A stretch of 64,000 nucleotides of DNA from Micavibrio sp. (GTDB lineage Bacteria > Pseudomonadota > Alphaproteobacteria > Micavibrionales > UBA2020). A program made the position numbers and the translations under genes. The notes beneath the pieces were generated by a model. That model worked only from the letters and a program-made list of their open reading frames with translations, made no database searches and was not told where the DNA came from. Position 1 is the first letter of the stretch. The number at the start of each line of letters is the position of its first letter. The DNA lies in the NCBI GenBank assembly GCA_028283745.1, contig JAPWJZ010000006.1, forward strand, positions 1 through 64,000. The letters run 5' to 3'. This document shows, piece by piece, positions 19,082-27,267 of this stretch.

Positions 19082-20218
19082 ATGAGCAAGTTTATCGGCG
19101 CCTTTGCGCGGCAGACACAAAGCATGGATGATTACCGCTTCGACCTTGCGGCCGAAGTCGCTGCCATTTTTGCAGACCACCCCGCCCTTGCCGGCAATAC
19201 CCTGTTCCTGTCGACGGATGAAAACCAGCCGGGCAACAAGCCCCTGCGCGTGCATGGCACGCTGCTGAACGTGCCGGATGATGTGCAGCCCCATATTGAA
19301 AGCGCATTGCGCGGTTACCTTGGCAACTGCCGCGCGCACGACACGCCGAAGGCTTTCTTCAGCGAGGCGCTGACGAGCGACACGCCGGATGCCAGCCCCT
19401 TTATCATGAACATTGTCGTGATGATGGCAACGCCGCATTCTGCCACGCCCGAGGTTGAAGCCGCGCGCGATATAAAAGATTTCTTCAAGCTGCGCCATGA
19501 AACCGGCCATATTCTGCTGCCCCTGTTGACCGAAAACCGGCGCGAGCGTTACCCGCTTATCGAATGTTTAGCGGATGCTTATGCCACAATCAGCACGCTG
19601 CAAAAATTTGGCAATGCGCCGGAAGTGATGGATGAACTGGCAAAGCTCGGCGCATCGCGCGCGATGACGTTTATCAGCTCCGGCATTGCGGATCACCTCA
19701 CAACCTCCGTCACCGCGCCCATTCTGGATGCCGCGATGGAGCATGACTTTACAACGCTGACGCCGGAGCAGATGGTGGAGCTGGCGCGAAACTACGCCCA
19801 TGCCTACGCCCCCAAGCAACATCACCTTGATGCCGCCCGCGACACCTTCAAGCCCGTGCGCCAGTATGTGGATGATGTGGAGGAGCGCGACGAAGCCCGC
19901 GACCTCGGCCAGCTGCTTGCCCTCACGTCATCAACGGCTCTTGCCTCCGGCGACAAGTTTTCCTTCTGCATCGGCGCCCATGGCTTCCACCCCATGCTGC
20001 AGGGCGCATCGCTGGGCGGGGAAAAAACCGTTATCTCCCCCGCCATGCGCGACAAGCTGGTGGATGCCTATATTGAAAAAGCAGCCGCCTTTGGCCAGCT
20101 GGGTGTTATGCGCCTGTTCCAGCAGAACAAGGCGGAAACCTGCACGGTCGCCGTGGTAACACCGTTGCTGCCGGCCCCCCGCGCCTATCCCCTCCTCGAA
20201 GCCCTCAAAGCACCCTGA
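19082..20218 (+). CDS. Zincin-like protein A (HExGH/ECLAD family), 378 aa
   Basis: Contains a candidate zinc site HETGH at residues 139-143 with a downstream ECLADAYA at 161-168, matching in order and spacing the HExGH…E(T/A)AADxYA signature of three neighbours (20371, 23755, 24763). The N-terminal block VAAIFADHPALAGNTLFLS is the weak counterpart of their ADFPxLxGRFL… block. This is the most diverged member and its Ala-to-Cys/Leu changes in the ECLAD motif are noticeable. No signal peptide or membrane segment, so it should be cytosolic unless exported by a dedicated system. The HExxH motif is characteristic of metallopeptidases, but no named family is claimed. It may be transcribed with the next gene, 152 bases away. 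Confidence 0.65.
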   Translation: MSKFIGAFARQTQSMDDYRFDLAAEVAAIFADHPALAGNTLFLSTDENQPGNKPLRVHGTLLNVPDDVQPHIESALRGYLGNCRAHDTPKAFFSEALTSDTPDASPFIMNIVVMMATPHSATPEVEAARDIKDFFKLRHETGHILLPLLTENRRERYPLIECLADAYATISTLQKFGNAPEVMDELAKLGASRAMTFISSGIADHLTTSVTAPILDAAMEHDFTTLTPEQMVELARNYAHAYAPKQHHLDAARDTFKPVRQYVDDVEERDEARDLGQLLALTSSTALASGDKFSFCIGAHGFHPMLQGASLGGEKTVISPAMRDKLVDAYIEKAAAFGQLGVMRLFQQNKAETCTVAVVTPLLPAPRAYPLLEALKAP

Positions 20219-20370
20219 TACCGCGGCTGGCGCGGGTTCTGAAAAAGCGCCGCGAAAGCCGCACCTAAATCGCAATTAAATTGCCGGAAACGATTCCTGT
20301 AATATTTGACACGCTATGGGCAGCTGTTCATAATTTCATTACGCAAATGGTTCTTCAGGAGTAATAAACC

Positions 20371-21441
20371 ATGACTTTGAAGTCGAATGCACCCCTGCCC
20401 GATTTTCCCGCACCCAAATCCCTGCGTGAAATTTTTAACCGCGAAGTCCACAAAGCGGTCGAAGATTTTCCCGAGCTGAAAGGGCGCTTCCTGTTCATCA
20501 ACCTGCCCGACCAGCAAACGGTGGCCTCCATTGAACCCGGGCGCACCGCCATTCGCTCGCAGGGCCAGCTGCAGCAGATTGCGGATGATGTTTCGGAGCG
20601 GGCGGCGCAGGCGCGTTCATCCCTCGCCAGCAAAATTCCTCAGCTTGACCTCAACGTGATGGCATATACGCCCCTGCCCTTCAAAATGTTCACCGGCAAG
20701 GACCAGAGCAACGAGATGGAAACCATGGCCGTGTTCGACCATGAACTGGGCCACCTTGTCGTCGGCGGCGCCTTCTTCTCCAAAGATGCCTGCTACCGCG
20801 AAACCGCGGCGGATGCCTATGCTGTCATACGCCACATTCAACGCTACGGCGATGACAGCAAGGCCATTGAAAAAGCCGGCTGGCGCCGCGCCTTTGACTT
20901 TGTCATGTCGGGCGACCGCGGCCACTTCACCACGCTGGCGATTGATGAAATCGCAACGCTGCGCGATAAACTCGATATTACGGCCATGACGCCGGACCAG
21001 ACCATCAAGCTTGCCCAGCGCATCGCGCTTGAGCATACGCCCCACTTCGATGCGACCGATACCGTCTCCGCCGCCTTCCGCCCCGTGCGGCAGGCCATGC
21101 AGGGCAGCGGCGACATTGACGTCGCACTGAAAATGCTGGCGGATATTGCGCTTGCCAGCGACAACGCCTATTACACCTTCAAAATCGGCAGCCGCGTGCT
21201 GAAGCCGTTCCTGAACGGCGAAGTTCGCTCCGCCGACGGAACGCCCTACAAGCTGGAAGGCCAGTATTGGGACAACGTGCGCGCCGAAATGGCGGGCAAG
21301 ACCCAGCAGCTCAAAGAAGACGGCATCCTGTTCGGCATGCCACTGAAGGGCCAGCCTGCGGAAGAAAAGACCGCAAAGGTCATCCCCTTCCCCAAACCCG
21401 CCGACCCGCGGTTCGAACAGTTCAAGAAAAAGCTGCTGTAA
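20371..21441 (+). CDS. Zincin-like protein B (HExGH/ETAAD family), 356 aa
   Basis: N-terminal block LREIFNREVHKAVEDFPELK at about 18-37, nearly identical in pattern to members C and D. Zinc-site candidate HELGH at 124-128 and ETAADAYAVIRH at 144-155. The C-terminal DGILFGMPLKGQ matches EGILTGFPLKAA of member D, followed by a basic, proline-rich tail (PFPKPADPRFEQFKKKLL). The ATG has a good AGGAG site. A long inverted repeat lies 14 bases beyond the stop. The third ligand is presumably Glu144 with Asp148 as a second-shell residue; this is inferred from spacing. No signal peptide is seen. Confidence 0.7.
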   Translation: MTLKSNAPLPDFPAPKSLREIFNREVHKAVEDFPELKGRFLFINLPDQQTVASIEPGRTAIRSQGQLQQIADDVSERAAQARSSLASKIPQLDLNVMAYTPLPFKMFTGKDQSNEMETMAVFDHELGHLVVGGAFFSKDACYRETAADAYAVIRHIQRYGDDSKAIEKAGWRRAFDFVMSGDRGHFTTLAIDEIATLRDKLDITAMTPDQTIKLAQRIALEHTPHFDATDTVSAAFRPVRQAMQGSGDIDVALKMLADIALASDNAYYTFKIGSRVLKPFLNGEVRSADGTPYKLEGQYWDNVRAEMAGKTQQLKEDGILFGMPLKGQPAEEKTAKVIPFPKPADPRFEQFKKKLL

Positions 21442-21454
21442 GCTTTTTTCACAA

Positions 21455-21506
21455 CAGGCTGCATGAAAAGCGGGGCGTTATGCGCTCCGCTTTTCATGCA
21501 GCCTGG
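21455..21506. repeat. Long hairpin: 23-bp inverted repeat with a 4-6 base loop
   Basis: CAGGCTGCATGAAAAGCGG and its complement CCGCTTTTCATGCAGCCTG enclose a short loop, with one mismatch in the stem. No T-run follows on either strand close by, so it is not a standard terminator. It lies just beyond zincin B. Confidence 0.75.
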
Positions 21507-21592
21507 CAATTTCCCGCATATAAAAAGGTAAAGATAGACAGGGCTTTTCACAGGTGGCATGTTCCAGCCTATTATTTTTTTAAGGAGTTTTT

Positions 21593-22265
21593 ATGATGAT
21601 GAAGGCCCGCGTCCTTAGGCTGCGCCGCGCTTCCTGACAGCGCTTACCGCACCGAAGGCAAGGGCGCTGTCATTATGTATGGCCTTTACAAGGAAACCGC
21701 GGCCTTTGATCATGGCTTCAACATTCGCGGCATTCGGCAGGTAACCTACCTTACGTCCGCCACATTCAAGAATACCGAAACGGATGATGATTACACCGTC
21801 GGCCTAACCGGCAGCACAACACTCCTTGAGCCGCAACCTTTCAGCTTTGTCTCTATTCCACCCGGACACTATGAATTAACAGACTGGAAAATTGGCGAAT
21901 TTCCCTCGTCATATAATGCCGCCAAATGCGGCAAGATAGCCTTTGACATTACCAGCCATGACCTTCTCGTCTTCAAGTCACTGCGTCCGCTGACGTTTAA
22001 AGGGCAGTACAATATCCTTCTTTCAACCCGCACCATCGACATGGCCGAATTTGCCGGCCTGCCGCCGGACGCTGAAGATTACATTAAAGCAAACTACAAG
22101 GGTGCCCTTGTGGATCACACGCTCAAAGTCGTTGACCTTGCCAGCGACAACCCGCAGGCTTTCCAGCAATGCGTTGCCGCGCATGACGCGGCATCTGCCA
22201 CCATTTCCATCGACCCTAATGCCGCTGCTGCGCCGATTGGCAACTTGAGCGACAGATACAAATAA
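21593..22265 (+). pseudogene. Probable small lipoprotein gene with a damaged N-terminus
   Basis: AAGGAG at 21582-21587 precedes ATG ATG ATG at 21593, but that frame stops after 14 codons. A different frame is open from 21603 and reads …SLGCAALPDSAYRTEGKG before the first ATG at 21675, from which 196 residues continue to 22265. A basic start followed by LGC and a polar linker looks like a lipoprotein signal peptide whose hydrophobic part was lost with a frame change. The mature part is beta-rich (SFVSIPPGHYELTDWKIGE) and resembles small envelope lipoproteins, though no family is named. The alternative is a working gene that starts at 21675. Confidence 0.5.
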
Positions 22266-22275
22266 GCGGAAAACC

Positions 22276-22311
22276 AAAAAAAAGCGGGGCCTTATCCGCC
22301 CCGCTTTTTTT
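22276..22311. terminator. Bidirectional terminator
   Basis: AAAAAAGCGGGGC-CTTATCC-GCCCCGCTTTTTT lies between the convergent genes ending at 22265 and 22322 and works on paper in both directions. Confidence 0.9.
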
Positions 22312-22321
22312 AATCTCTGTC

Positions 22322-22669
22322 TTAATCCGGCAGCAAGCCTGCTGCCCTTAAAATGTTCTGTAGTTCGCCGTTGGCATACAGCTCCCGCGTGATGTCGCAG
22401 CCGCCGATAAATTTACCCTTGATGTAGAGCTGCGGCAGCGTTGGCCAGCTACTGTAGTCTTTAATGGCCTGCCGCAATGCCGGGTCGGTCAACACATCAA
22501 CGGCGGTGAAGGAAATGGCAAGGTTATCCAGCACATGAACCACGGCGGCAGAGTAACCGCACTGCGGTTCCGCAGGCGTTCCCTTCATGTAAAGCACGAC
22601 ATCATGACCGGTCACTTCCGACCTGATGCGGGCAATGAGCCTTTGGTGCGCCGGTTTTTCCCGCTCCAC
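22322..22669 (-). CDS. grxD: Monothiol glutaredoxin, Grx4 type
   Basis: A 115-residue single-domain glutaredoxin. The active-site motif is CGYS, the usual CGFS with Tyr for Phe, preceded by the conserved YMKGTPAEPQ and followed by WPTLPQLYIKGKFIGGCDI, the glutathione-binding segment. Such proteins carry and deliver [2Fe-2S] clusters. The GTG at 22669 gives the standard family length; the frame extends to a TTG at 22720, but a TATAAT sequence on the same strand at 22707-22712 suggests that region is promoter. No BolA gene, the common partner, is adjacent. Confidence 0.88.
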   Translation of the reverse strand: MEREKPAHQRLIARIRSEVTGHDVVLYMKGTPAEPQCGYSAAVVHVLDNLAISFTAVDVLTDPALRQAIKDYSSWPTLPQLYIKGKFIGGCDITRELYANGELQNILRAAGLLPD

Positions 22670-22744
22670 TGTTCGCCCCCGAACTGTTTGGAGAAGATAA
22701 GCCTTTATTATAGCGCACAAAAACTAAAGCCCCGTTAAGCGGGC

Positions 22745-22978
22745 TTAGCGCTCGCCGTTTTCGAGGAGGAAAATGCCCTGCTCGATCAGCACGTTGGCCT
22801 TCAATGCCCATTCGGTGCCGGCAAGCTTCTGGATGCCTTCGATATCGAGCGAGGCTTTCTTTTGCTTCGGTTTTTTTTCGAGGCGGATGACAAGGCCCGT
22901 CTTGTGCTGCGCGCTGGTGGCGGCGTTGTTGATGAACCAGTCAGGTGATTTGGCAACGGCGGCGGCGGTGGATGGCAT
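22745..22978 (-). CDS. Small hypothetical protein, 77 aa
   Basis: The ATG at 22978 has a strong AGGGAG site eight bases upstream, so the longer frame starting at 23050 is not used. The product (MPSTAAAVAKSPDWF…) has a basic KKPKQKKASL stretch in the middle and a C-terminal acidic end (LLENGER), no membrane segment and no cysteines. It is upstream of the glutaredoxin gene on the same strand, 75 bases away. Not recognised. Confidence 0.55.
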   Translation of the reverse strand: MPSTAAAVAKSPDWFINNAATSAQHKTGLVIRLEKKPKQKKASLDIEGIQKLAGTEWALKANVLIEQGIFLLENGER

Positions 22979-23457
22979 AGCAATATCTCCCTTAATAAGC
23001 ATGACAATGTGGACGGCAGGATGCGGGACGCGCGTTTTCTGCGGCGGCATTCTGTAGATCGGTTGGTTATTTTCTGGTGGAGGGTGCCTGACGGGCGATC
23101 AGGTGAGTTCCGGCGGGGATGATGTACGCGCGGGGCGTACCTGGTTCAAGCATACCTGCTTGCAAATCCGCTGCCCGCCAATACATACAATACCGGAGGC
23201 ATTGCTGTGGCGAGAGGTGCGAAGATGAAGGTGCAGGTGGCGTTTCATTTGCTTGCTTGTGCCGGTTAAAAATCGGCAGTGATTTGCCGATGAACAATCA
23301 TCTCACCGTCACGCGGGGCTGCAAGAAAAAAGCGACACAAAATTTCAAATTTGAAATAATTAGCTTTCGCAGCGACTCTGCACGTAATTAAGAAACACGT
23401 TTTCGCCCCCTGCTCTCATCACGTGCTTGCAACGCCGACTCAGGCGCGTTCAAAAAC

Positions 23458-23490
23458 AATGCCCGCCGAGGGGCAACCCGGCGGGCATTG
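23458..23490. terminator. Hairpin with terminator-like stem
   Basis: AATGCCCGCCG…CGGCGGGCATT with a 9-11 base loop; the following T-tract is weak (GCTTT), so termination is uncertain. Confidence 0.45.
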
Positions 23491-23579
23491 CTTTACCGAT
23501 AATCGGTAACGTGCTCAAGGCAGGCAGGTCAAAAAGCCCGCGCTTAAAAAAGGGTGTCGTGAAAAGGAGGATTCTCACA

Positions 23580-23606
23580 ATGTTATCAAGTACCTTATAT
23601 TTGTAA
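23580..23606 (+). other. Eight-codon mini-frame with strong Shine-Dalgarno site
   Basis: AGGAGG at 23565-23570 sits nine bases before ATG, followed by TTA TCA AGT ACC TTA TAT TTG TAA (MLSSTLYL). It lies upstream of the promoter of zincin C and might be a leader peptide of an unseen transcript, or the remnant of a gene. Confidence 0.3.
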
Positions 23607-23697
23607 GCCTAGCCCCCTTCCCTGAAATCAAACTTAAGAGCGCGAATTTTTTCGGCCTTGGCGGCGTTTTTCGCCTTAAACTTGTCCCTTCGCCGCC

Positions 23698-23725
23698 TTG
23701 ACGGCGAAATTATATTATGTATAAT
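23698..23725 (+). promoter_or_regulatory. Strong sigma-70-like promoter for zincin C
   Basis: TTGACG (23698-23703), a 16-base spacer and TATAAT (23720-23725). Start of transcription near 23732 leaves a leader of only about 22 bases before the ATG at 23755, which has no clear ribosome site. Confidence 0.65.
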
Positions 23726-23754
23726 ACTTTGATCCCTTTCCTGAATGGCACGTT

Positions 23755-24744
23755 ATGGCTGACGAAAACGAAATATCTGCACGCCCCGCATTAAGTGCCG
23801 CCTTTAACAAGGTGGCGCAGCGCACCGTTGCCGACTTCCCCGAACTGGAAGGCCGCTTCCTGCTGATCGACCTTGATGCCGGTGAAATTCACGGTGAGCC
23901 GAACATGCTGAAAACAGCCTTCAGTACGGTTGAGGAGGTTGAGGCCTATATTAATGACGCCGCGCAGAGCGCAATTGAAAGCGGCACCAGCAGCTCCACC
24001 TACAGCCCCGAGCATAAGCTCAGCATCATCTTCTTCAACAGCGCGGGCCAGACCAGCTTTGGCGGCGCGGCGGTGGAAGAAGCGCTTGGCATCATCGACC
24101 ATGAAATTGGCCACATTGTGGTGAAGGGCGCGCTTGAAACCAGCACCTTCAGCGAACTGGTTTACGCTGAAACCGCCGCCGACCTTTATGCCAGCATGAG
24201 CCACGCACGCCGCAACGGCAACGACCCTGCCGCCATCCGCACTCTCGCCTTCAACCGTGCTTACGGCCTAGTCACGCGCGGCGATGAAGATACGCAGGCG
24301 CACTTCACCGCCTTCGCGCTGCTGGAACTTGCCGATATGGCGAAAACGACCGACTTTTCAAAAATGGAGCCGCGCCTTGCCGCCGGCATGGCCGAAATGC
24401 TGGCGCAGCAATACGCACTGACGGAACCCGAAGTGAAAATGCTGGCGGATACATTTAAAGACTACCGCGCAAAGGCTGAAACCGGCATTGAAACCGCACT
24501 GAAGTACGTGGCGCAGCAAACCCTTGCGCCGGACGCCTCGCCCGCGGTGGAGCGCCTTGGCGGCTTTATGCTGTCGTTCTACCTTGACGGCAAAATCAGC
24601 GTCGATGGCAAACCCGTGCGCCTGGCCGGCGCGGAATGGGATGATGTGCGCGCACAGCTGAAGCAAAAGACCGAACGCCCCGCAGCGCCCGCCGGAATTA
24701 TTTTGTTACCCCAGAAAAGCGGCTTCAAGCCGCCCGCCTTATAA
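23755..24744 (+). CDS. Zincin-like protein C (HExGH/ETAAD family), 329 aa
   Basis: The shortest member of the four. N-terminal block AFNKVAQRTVADFPELEGRF at 16-35, zinc-site candidate DHEIGH at 115-120 and ETAADLYASMSHA at 139-151. The C-terminal part repeats the AEWDDVRAQLKQK layout seen as QYWDNVRAEM and PYWDEKRSEI in B and D, and ends in GIILLPQKSG. It has no signal peptide or membrane segment. It is followed after 18 bases by member D, so the two are probably one transcript from the promoter at 23698. Enzymatic activity is likely from the intact motif but unproven. Confidence 0.7.
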   Translation: MADENEISARPALSAAFNKVAQRTVADFPELEGRFLLIDLDAGEIHGEPNMLKTAFSTVEEVEAYINDAAQSAIESGTSSSTYSPEHKLSIIFFNSAGQTSFGGAAVEEALGIIDHEIGHIVVKGALETSTFSELVYAETAADLYASMSHARRNGNDPAAIRTLAFNRAYGLVTRGDEDTQAHFTAFALLELADMAKTTDFSKMEPRLAAGMAEMLAQQYALTEPEVKMLADTFKDYRAKAETGIETALKYVAQQTLAPDASPAVERLGGFMLSFYLDGKISVDGKPVRLAGAEWDDVRAQLKQKTERPAAPAGIILLPQKSGFKPPAL

Positions 24745-24762
24745 TAAGCAAGAAGAAGCAAT

Positions 24763-25875
24763 ATGCCCAAGCCCCAGGACAGACCCCAGAGCAAGCCGGA
24801 ACCCGAGATTACGCTGCGCGAAATTTTTAACAAAGCCGTGCGCGAAGTGCATGCCGACTTTCCGCAGCTGAAAGACCGCTTTACCATCATCAGCCTGCAG
24901 GAAAACCGCATGCACGGCAACCTGACGGCGGAAGCGACGGGGCTTGAAAAAGCCGCGCTCAACAAATACGTGCTTGATACCATGCAGAGCAGCCGGGACA
25001 AAAAATCGTCCATCGCATCGCACAACGCCAACGCAAAAATCGTCGTGTTCAACGATGTTGCCTCGCACCTTAACCTTTTCACATCCCCCAACATGCTGCG
25101 TGCCATTGGCGTCATGGGCATCATCGACCATGAAGTCGGCCACCTGCTGGTGCCGGATGCCATGAAATACGGCACGCTGGCCGAAAAGCTGTATTCTGAA
25201 GCCGCGGCAGATACCTATGCCGTCATCCGCAACCTGCAGCGCTTCAAGGGCCACGGCAACCCGATCGAGATTTTGTCATGGCAGCGCGCGCTGGCCTTCA
25301 TCGAACACGGCAGCCAGTCGCACTTTACGTCGTTCACGCTGGAAGCCTTCGGCAAAGTGAAGGACAAGATTGATTTTGACGCATTGACGCCGGTGGAAAC
25401 GCTGCACCTTGCCCGCCGCTTCGCACTTGAAAACGCGCCCCACGAAAGCCTGATGCGCAACTTGCTGGATGTTTTCCAGCCCTATCGCGATGCCCTCGCC
25501 ACCGGCATGCCGTATAGCGACGCGCTGAAGGTGCTGGCGGAAATTACGCTGGGGCCGAATACCGGTTATTACACCTTCCGTCTTGGCTCCATCGTGCTGG
25601 AGCAATACCTTGAAGGCAACATCATGCGCGGCGGCAAGCACATTGACCTGCAGGGCCCTTACTGGGATGAAAAGCGCAGCGAAATTGCCACGCGCTACAT
25701 TCAGGTTTCCAAGGAAGGCATTTTGACCGGTTTCCCGCTGAAAGCCGCAAAGCAGCAACCTGCCGCCAACGGCAACGCCGCGCCCAAGCAGGGCCTGCGT
25801 GCCAGCGAAGCCATTCCGCAAAAAGCCCCCGCCAAGCCCGCGGCGCTGATCGACCGGATGCGCAAGTGGTTCTAA
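24763..25875 (+). CDS. Zincin-like protein D (HExGH/EAAAD family), 370 aa
   Basis: N-terminal block LREIFNKAVREVHADFPQLK at 18-37, zinc-site candidate DHEVGH at 122-127 and SEAAADTYAVIRNLQ at 145-159. Core and C-terminal blocks align with B over nearly the whole length (PYWDEKRSEI, EGILTGFPLK), followed by a low-complexity tail rich in Ala, Lys and Pro ending DRMRKWF. A weak AAGAAGAAGC site precedes the ATG. It is convergent with the next gene, with stops only seven bases apart. B and D are the closest pair, suggesting duplication of a two-gene unit (A-B and C-D). Confidence 0.7.
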   Translation: MPKPQDRPQSKPEPEITLREIFNKAVREVHADFPQLKDRFTIISLQENRMHGNLTAEATGLEKAALNKYVLDTMQSSRDKKSSIASHNANAKIVVFNDVASHLNLFTSPNMLRAIGVMGIIDHEVGHLLVPDAMKYGTLAEKLYSEAAADTYAVIRNLQRFKGHGNPIEILSWQRALAFIEHGSQSHFTSFTLEAFGKVKDKIDFDALTPVETLHLARRFALENAPHESLMRNLLDVFQPYRDALATGMPYSDALKVLAEITLGPNTGYYTFRLGSIVLEQYLEGNIMRGGKHIDLQGPYWDEKRSEIATRYIQVSKEGILTGFPLKAAKQQPAANGNAAPKQGLRASEAIPQKAPAKPAALIDRMRKWF

Positions 25876-25881
25876 ACTAAA

Positions 25882-26745
25882 TCAGGCAGCCGTCTGCATG
25901 ACGCGGCGCGGCGCATGGTTGCGCGGCGCCATTTCTGCACGGTGCGCGCGCACCTGTTCCATGATATGCGGCGGCAGGGATTGTTCGAGCGCGACGATGC
26001 GGGCGACGATGTCCGCATCGCTATCGGCCTTCATTTCCCAGGCCTGACGCAGGCTTCCCTCAGCAATCTTTAATGTTACCGGCGGCGGCGCAGGCGGTTC
26101 CACAATTGCAAGCGATGCAGGGGTACTTGAACCGGGCGCGATTTTTTTGCCCGCAACATCGTTCCATTCATCCACCAAGCGGATATTCGGCTTGGAAAAA
26201 TCATACACGCTGTCGCGTGCGCCGTAAGCGCCGGCATCCACCACGCGCACCCTTGCGCGTTCTTCCGAAACGCTGTCCATGAGACGACGGATGGTGTCGT
26301 GCGTTGTTTCCATCGATGCCTCGCGGAAGGAGCTGGCAAGGTTCATCACGTTCATTTGCGCGTTGTGCAGGCGGCACAGGTCGCTGCGCGTGCCTTCCAC
26401 CGTTTGCCCCGCGAAGTTGATTTCGCGGATGACATCATGCCGCGCGCGGGCGGAGCGCACATATTCAAGCGCCAGGAAGCCGACGCCGACAGTGCCAAAG
26501 CCGGCGCCCCACGCCACCAGCGTCTTCATCGACAGCAGCGCGACAAGCGACGCCCACAGCCAGCGGTTGCCGACGGAACGCGTCGTGCCAAGCATGCCGG
26601 TGCCAAGAGTGATTTGCGGGGAATGCGGCAATTGCGCCGCGCGGGGTTTAAAGAGAGACCATATGGACAGCGGCGCCGCCATGTAGTGGCCTTCGGTAAG
26701 GGTCTGCTGGAAATTCTCGTAAGCCTTCACAAGACCTCGGAACAA
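25882..26745 (-). CDS. Membrane-associated hypothetical protein, 287 aa
   Basis: The start is a TTG at 26745 with GGAG seven bases upstream; ATG 26682 is an alternative. Two adjacent hydrophobic segments at about residues 62-97 (WLWASLVALLSMKTLVAW and GAGFGTVGVGFLALEYV) are followed by a helical region (about 110-180) and a Pro-rich linker near 215. The C-terminal 50 residues are amphipathic and end in a basic tail. The gene converges with zincin D. Not recognised; possibly a membrane scaffold with a cytoplasmic tail. Confidence 0.55.
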   Translation of the reverse strand: MFRGLVKAYENFQQTLTEGHYMAAPLSIWSLFKPRAAQLPHSPQITLGTGMLGTTRSVGNRWLWASLVALLSMKTLVAWGAGFGTVGVGFLALEYVRSARARHDVIREINFAGQTVEGTRSDLCRLHNAQMNVMNLASSFREASMETTHDTIRRLMDSVSEERARVRVVDAGAYGARDSVYDFSKPNIRLVDEWNDVAGKKIAPGSSTPASLAIVEPPAPPPVTLKIAEGSLRQAWEMKADSDADIVARIVALEQSLPPHIMEQVRAHRAEMAPRNHAPRRVMQTAA

Positions 26746-26884
26746 ATTGCATCTCCATGCTTGTTTATACGCACCGTTAAAGCGGTATAATAGAACCTTA
26801 GCCTATTTCATAAATCTGCGCGAATGAAACCGGAATACCCTTGATTACAGGCATTATTTTTATTTTCATAATATGAAATCACGC

Positions 26885-26912
26885 AAAAAGCACGCTTTTT
26901 ACGGTGCTTTTT
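26885..26912. terminator. Terminator-like hairpin
   Basis: AAAAAGCAC…GTGCTTTTT lies just after the stop of the MazG-like gene on the minus strand and is nearly symmetrical. Confidence 0.65.
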
Positions 26913-26935
26913 GGCAATAAAGGGATTCGCCGAAA

Positions 26936-27256
26936 TCAGCGGTTATCGCCTGCGCCCTTCAGCGTGCCGCGGTCATAGCGGGAGCGCAGCTTTTTGATAT
27001 TCTCGTCCGCCACATCATCCAGCGTAATGCCAAGGTCATCCGCCAGCGCGGCGAGATACCACAGCACATCGCCCATTTCACCGCGAATGCCATCCACCAG
27101 TTCTTGCGGGTTGCTATCACCGCGCATGATTTTTTTGACCTTGTTGGCCAGCTCCCCCGCTTCGCCGGTCAGGCCAAGGGCGGAATAGACCACGGGGTTT
27201 TCGGGCGGAATGGTGCGGGTTTTGCGTGCTTCCGTCTGGTAGGTGTCGAAATCCAT
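26936..27256 (-). CDS. MazG-like nucleotide pyrophosphohydrolase
   Basis: A 106-residue all-alpha NTP pyrophosphohydrolase. The metal-binding pattern is GLTGEAGELANKVKKIMRG at about 29-47, then EMGDVLWYLAALADDLGI at about 64-81, i.e. ExxE and ExxD on two helices. Such single-domain proteins hydrolyse non-canonical or excess nucleoside triphosphates to monophosphates; the substrate is not predictable here. It follows the SAM-hydrolase-like gene by 11 bases on the same strand, so the two are probably co-transcribed. A second, differently built pyrophosphohydrolase is at 49038. Confidence 0.85.
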   Translation of the reverse strand: MDFDTYQTEARKTRTIPPENPVVYSALGLTGEAGELANKVKKIMRGDSNPQELVDGIRGEMGDVLWYLAALADDLGITLDDVADENIKKLRSRYDRGTLKGAGDNR

Positions 27257-27267
27257 TTGGTGTGTCC

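Larger units (their letters stand above)
22979..23754. other. 776-base region without a normal-sized gene
   Basis: It holds a perfect 16-bp palindrome ATTTCAAATTTGAAAT at 23342-23357, a GC-rich hairpin at 23458-23490, an eight-codon mini-frame with a strong ribosome site at 23580-23606 and a good promoter at 23698-23725 that serves zincin C. No other gene is supported. Confidence 0.55.
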
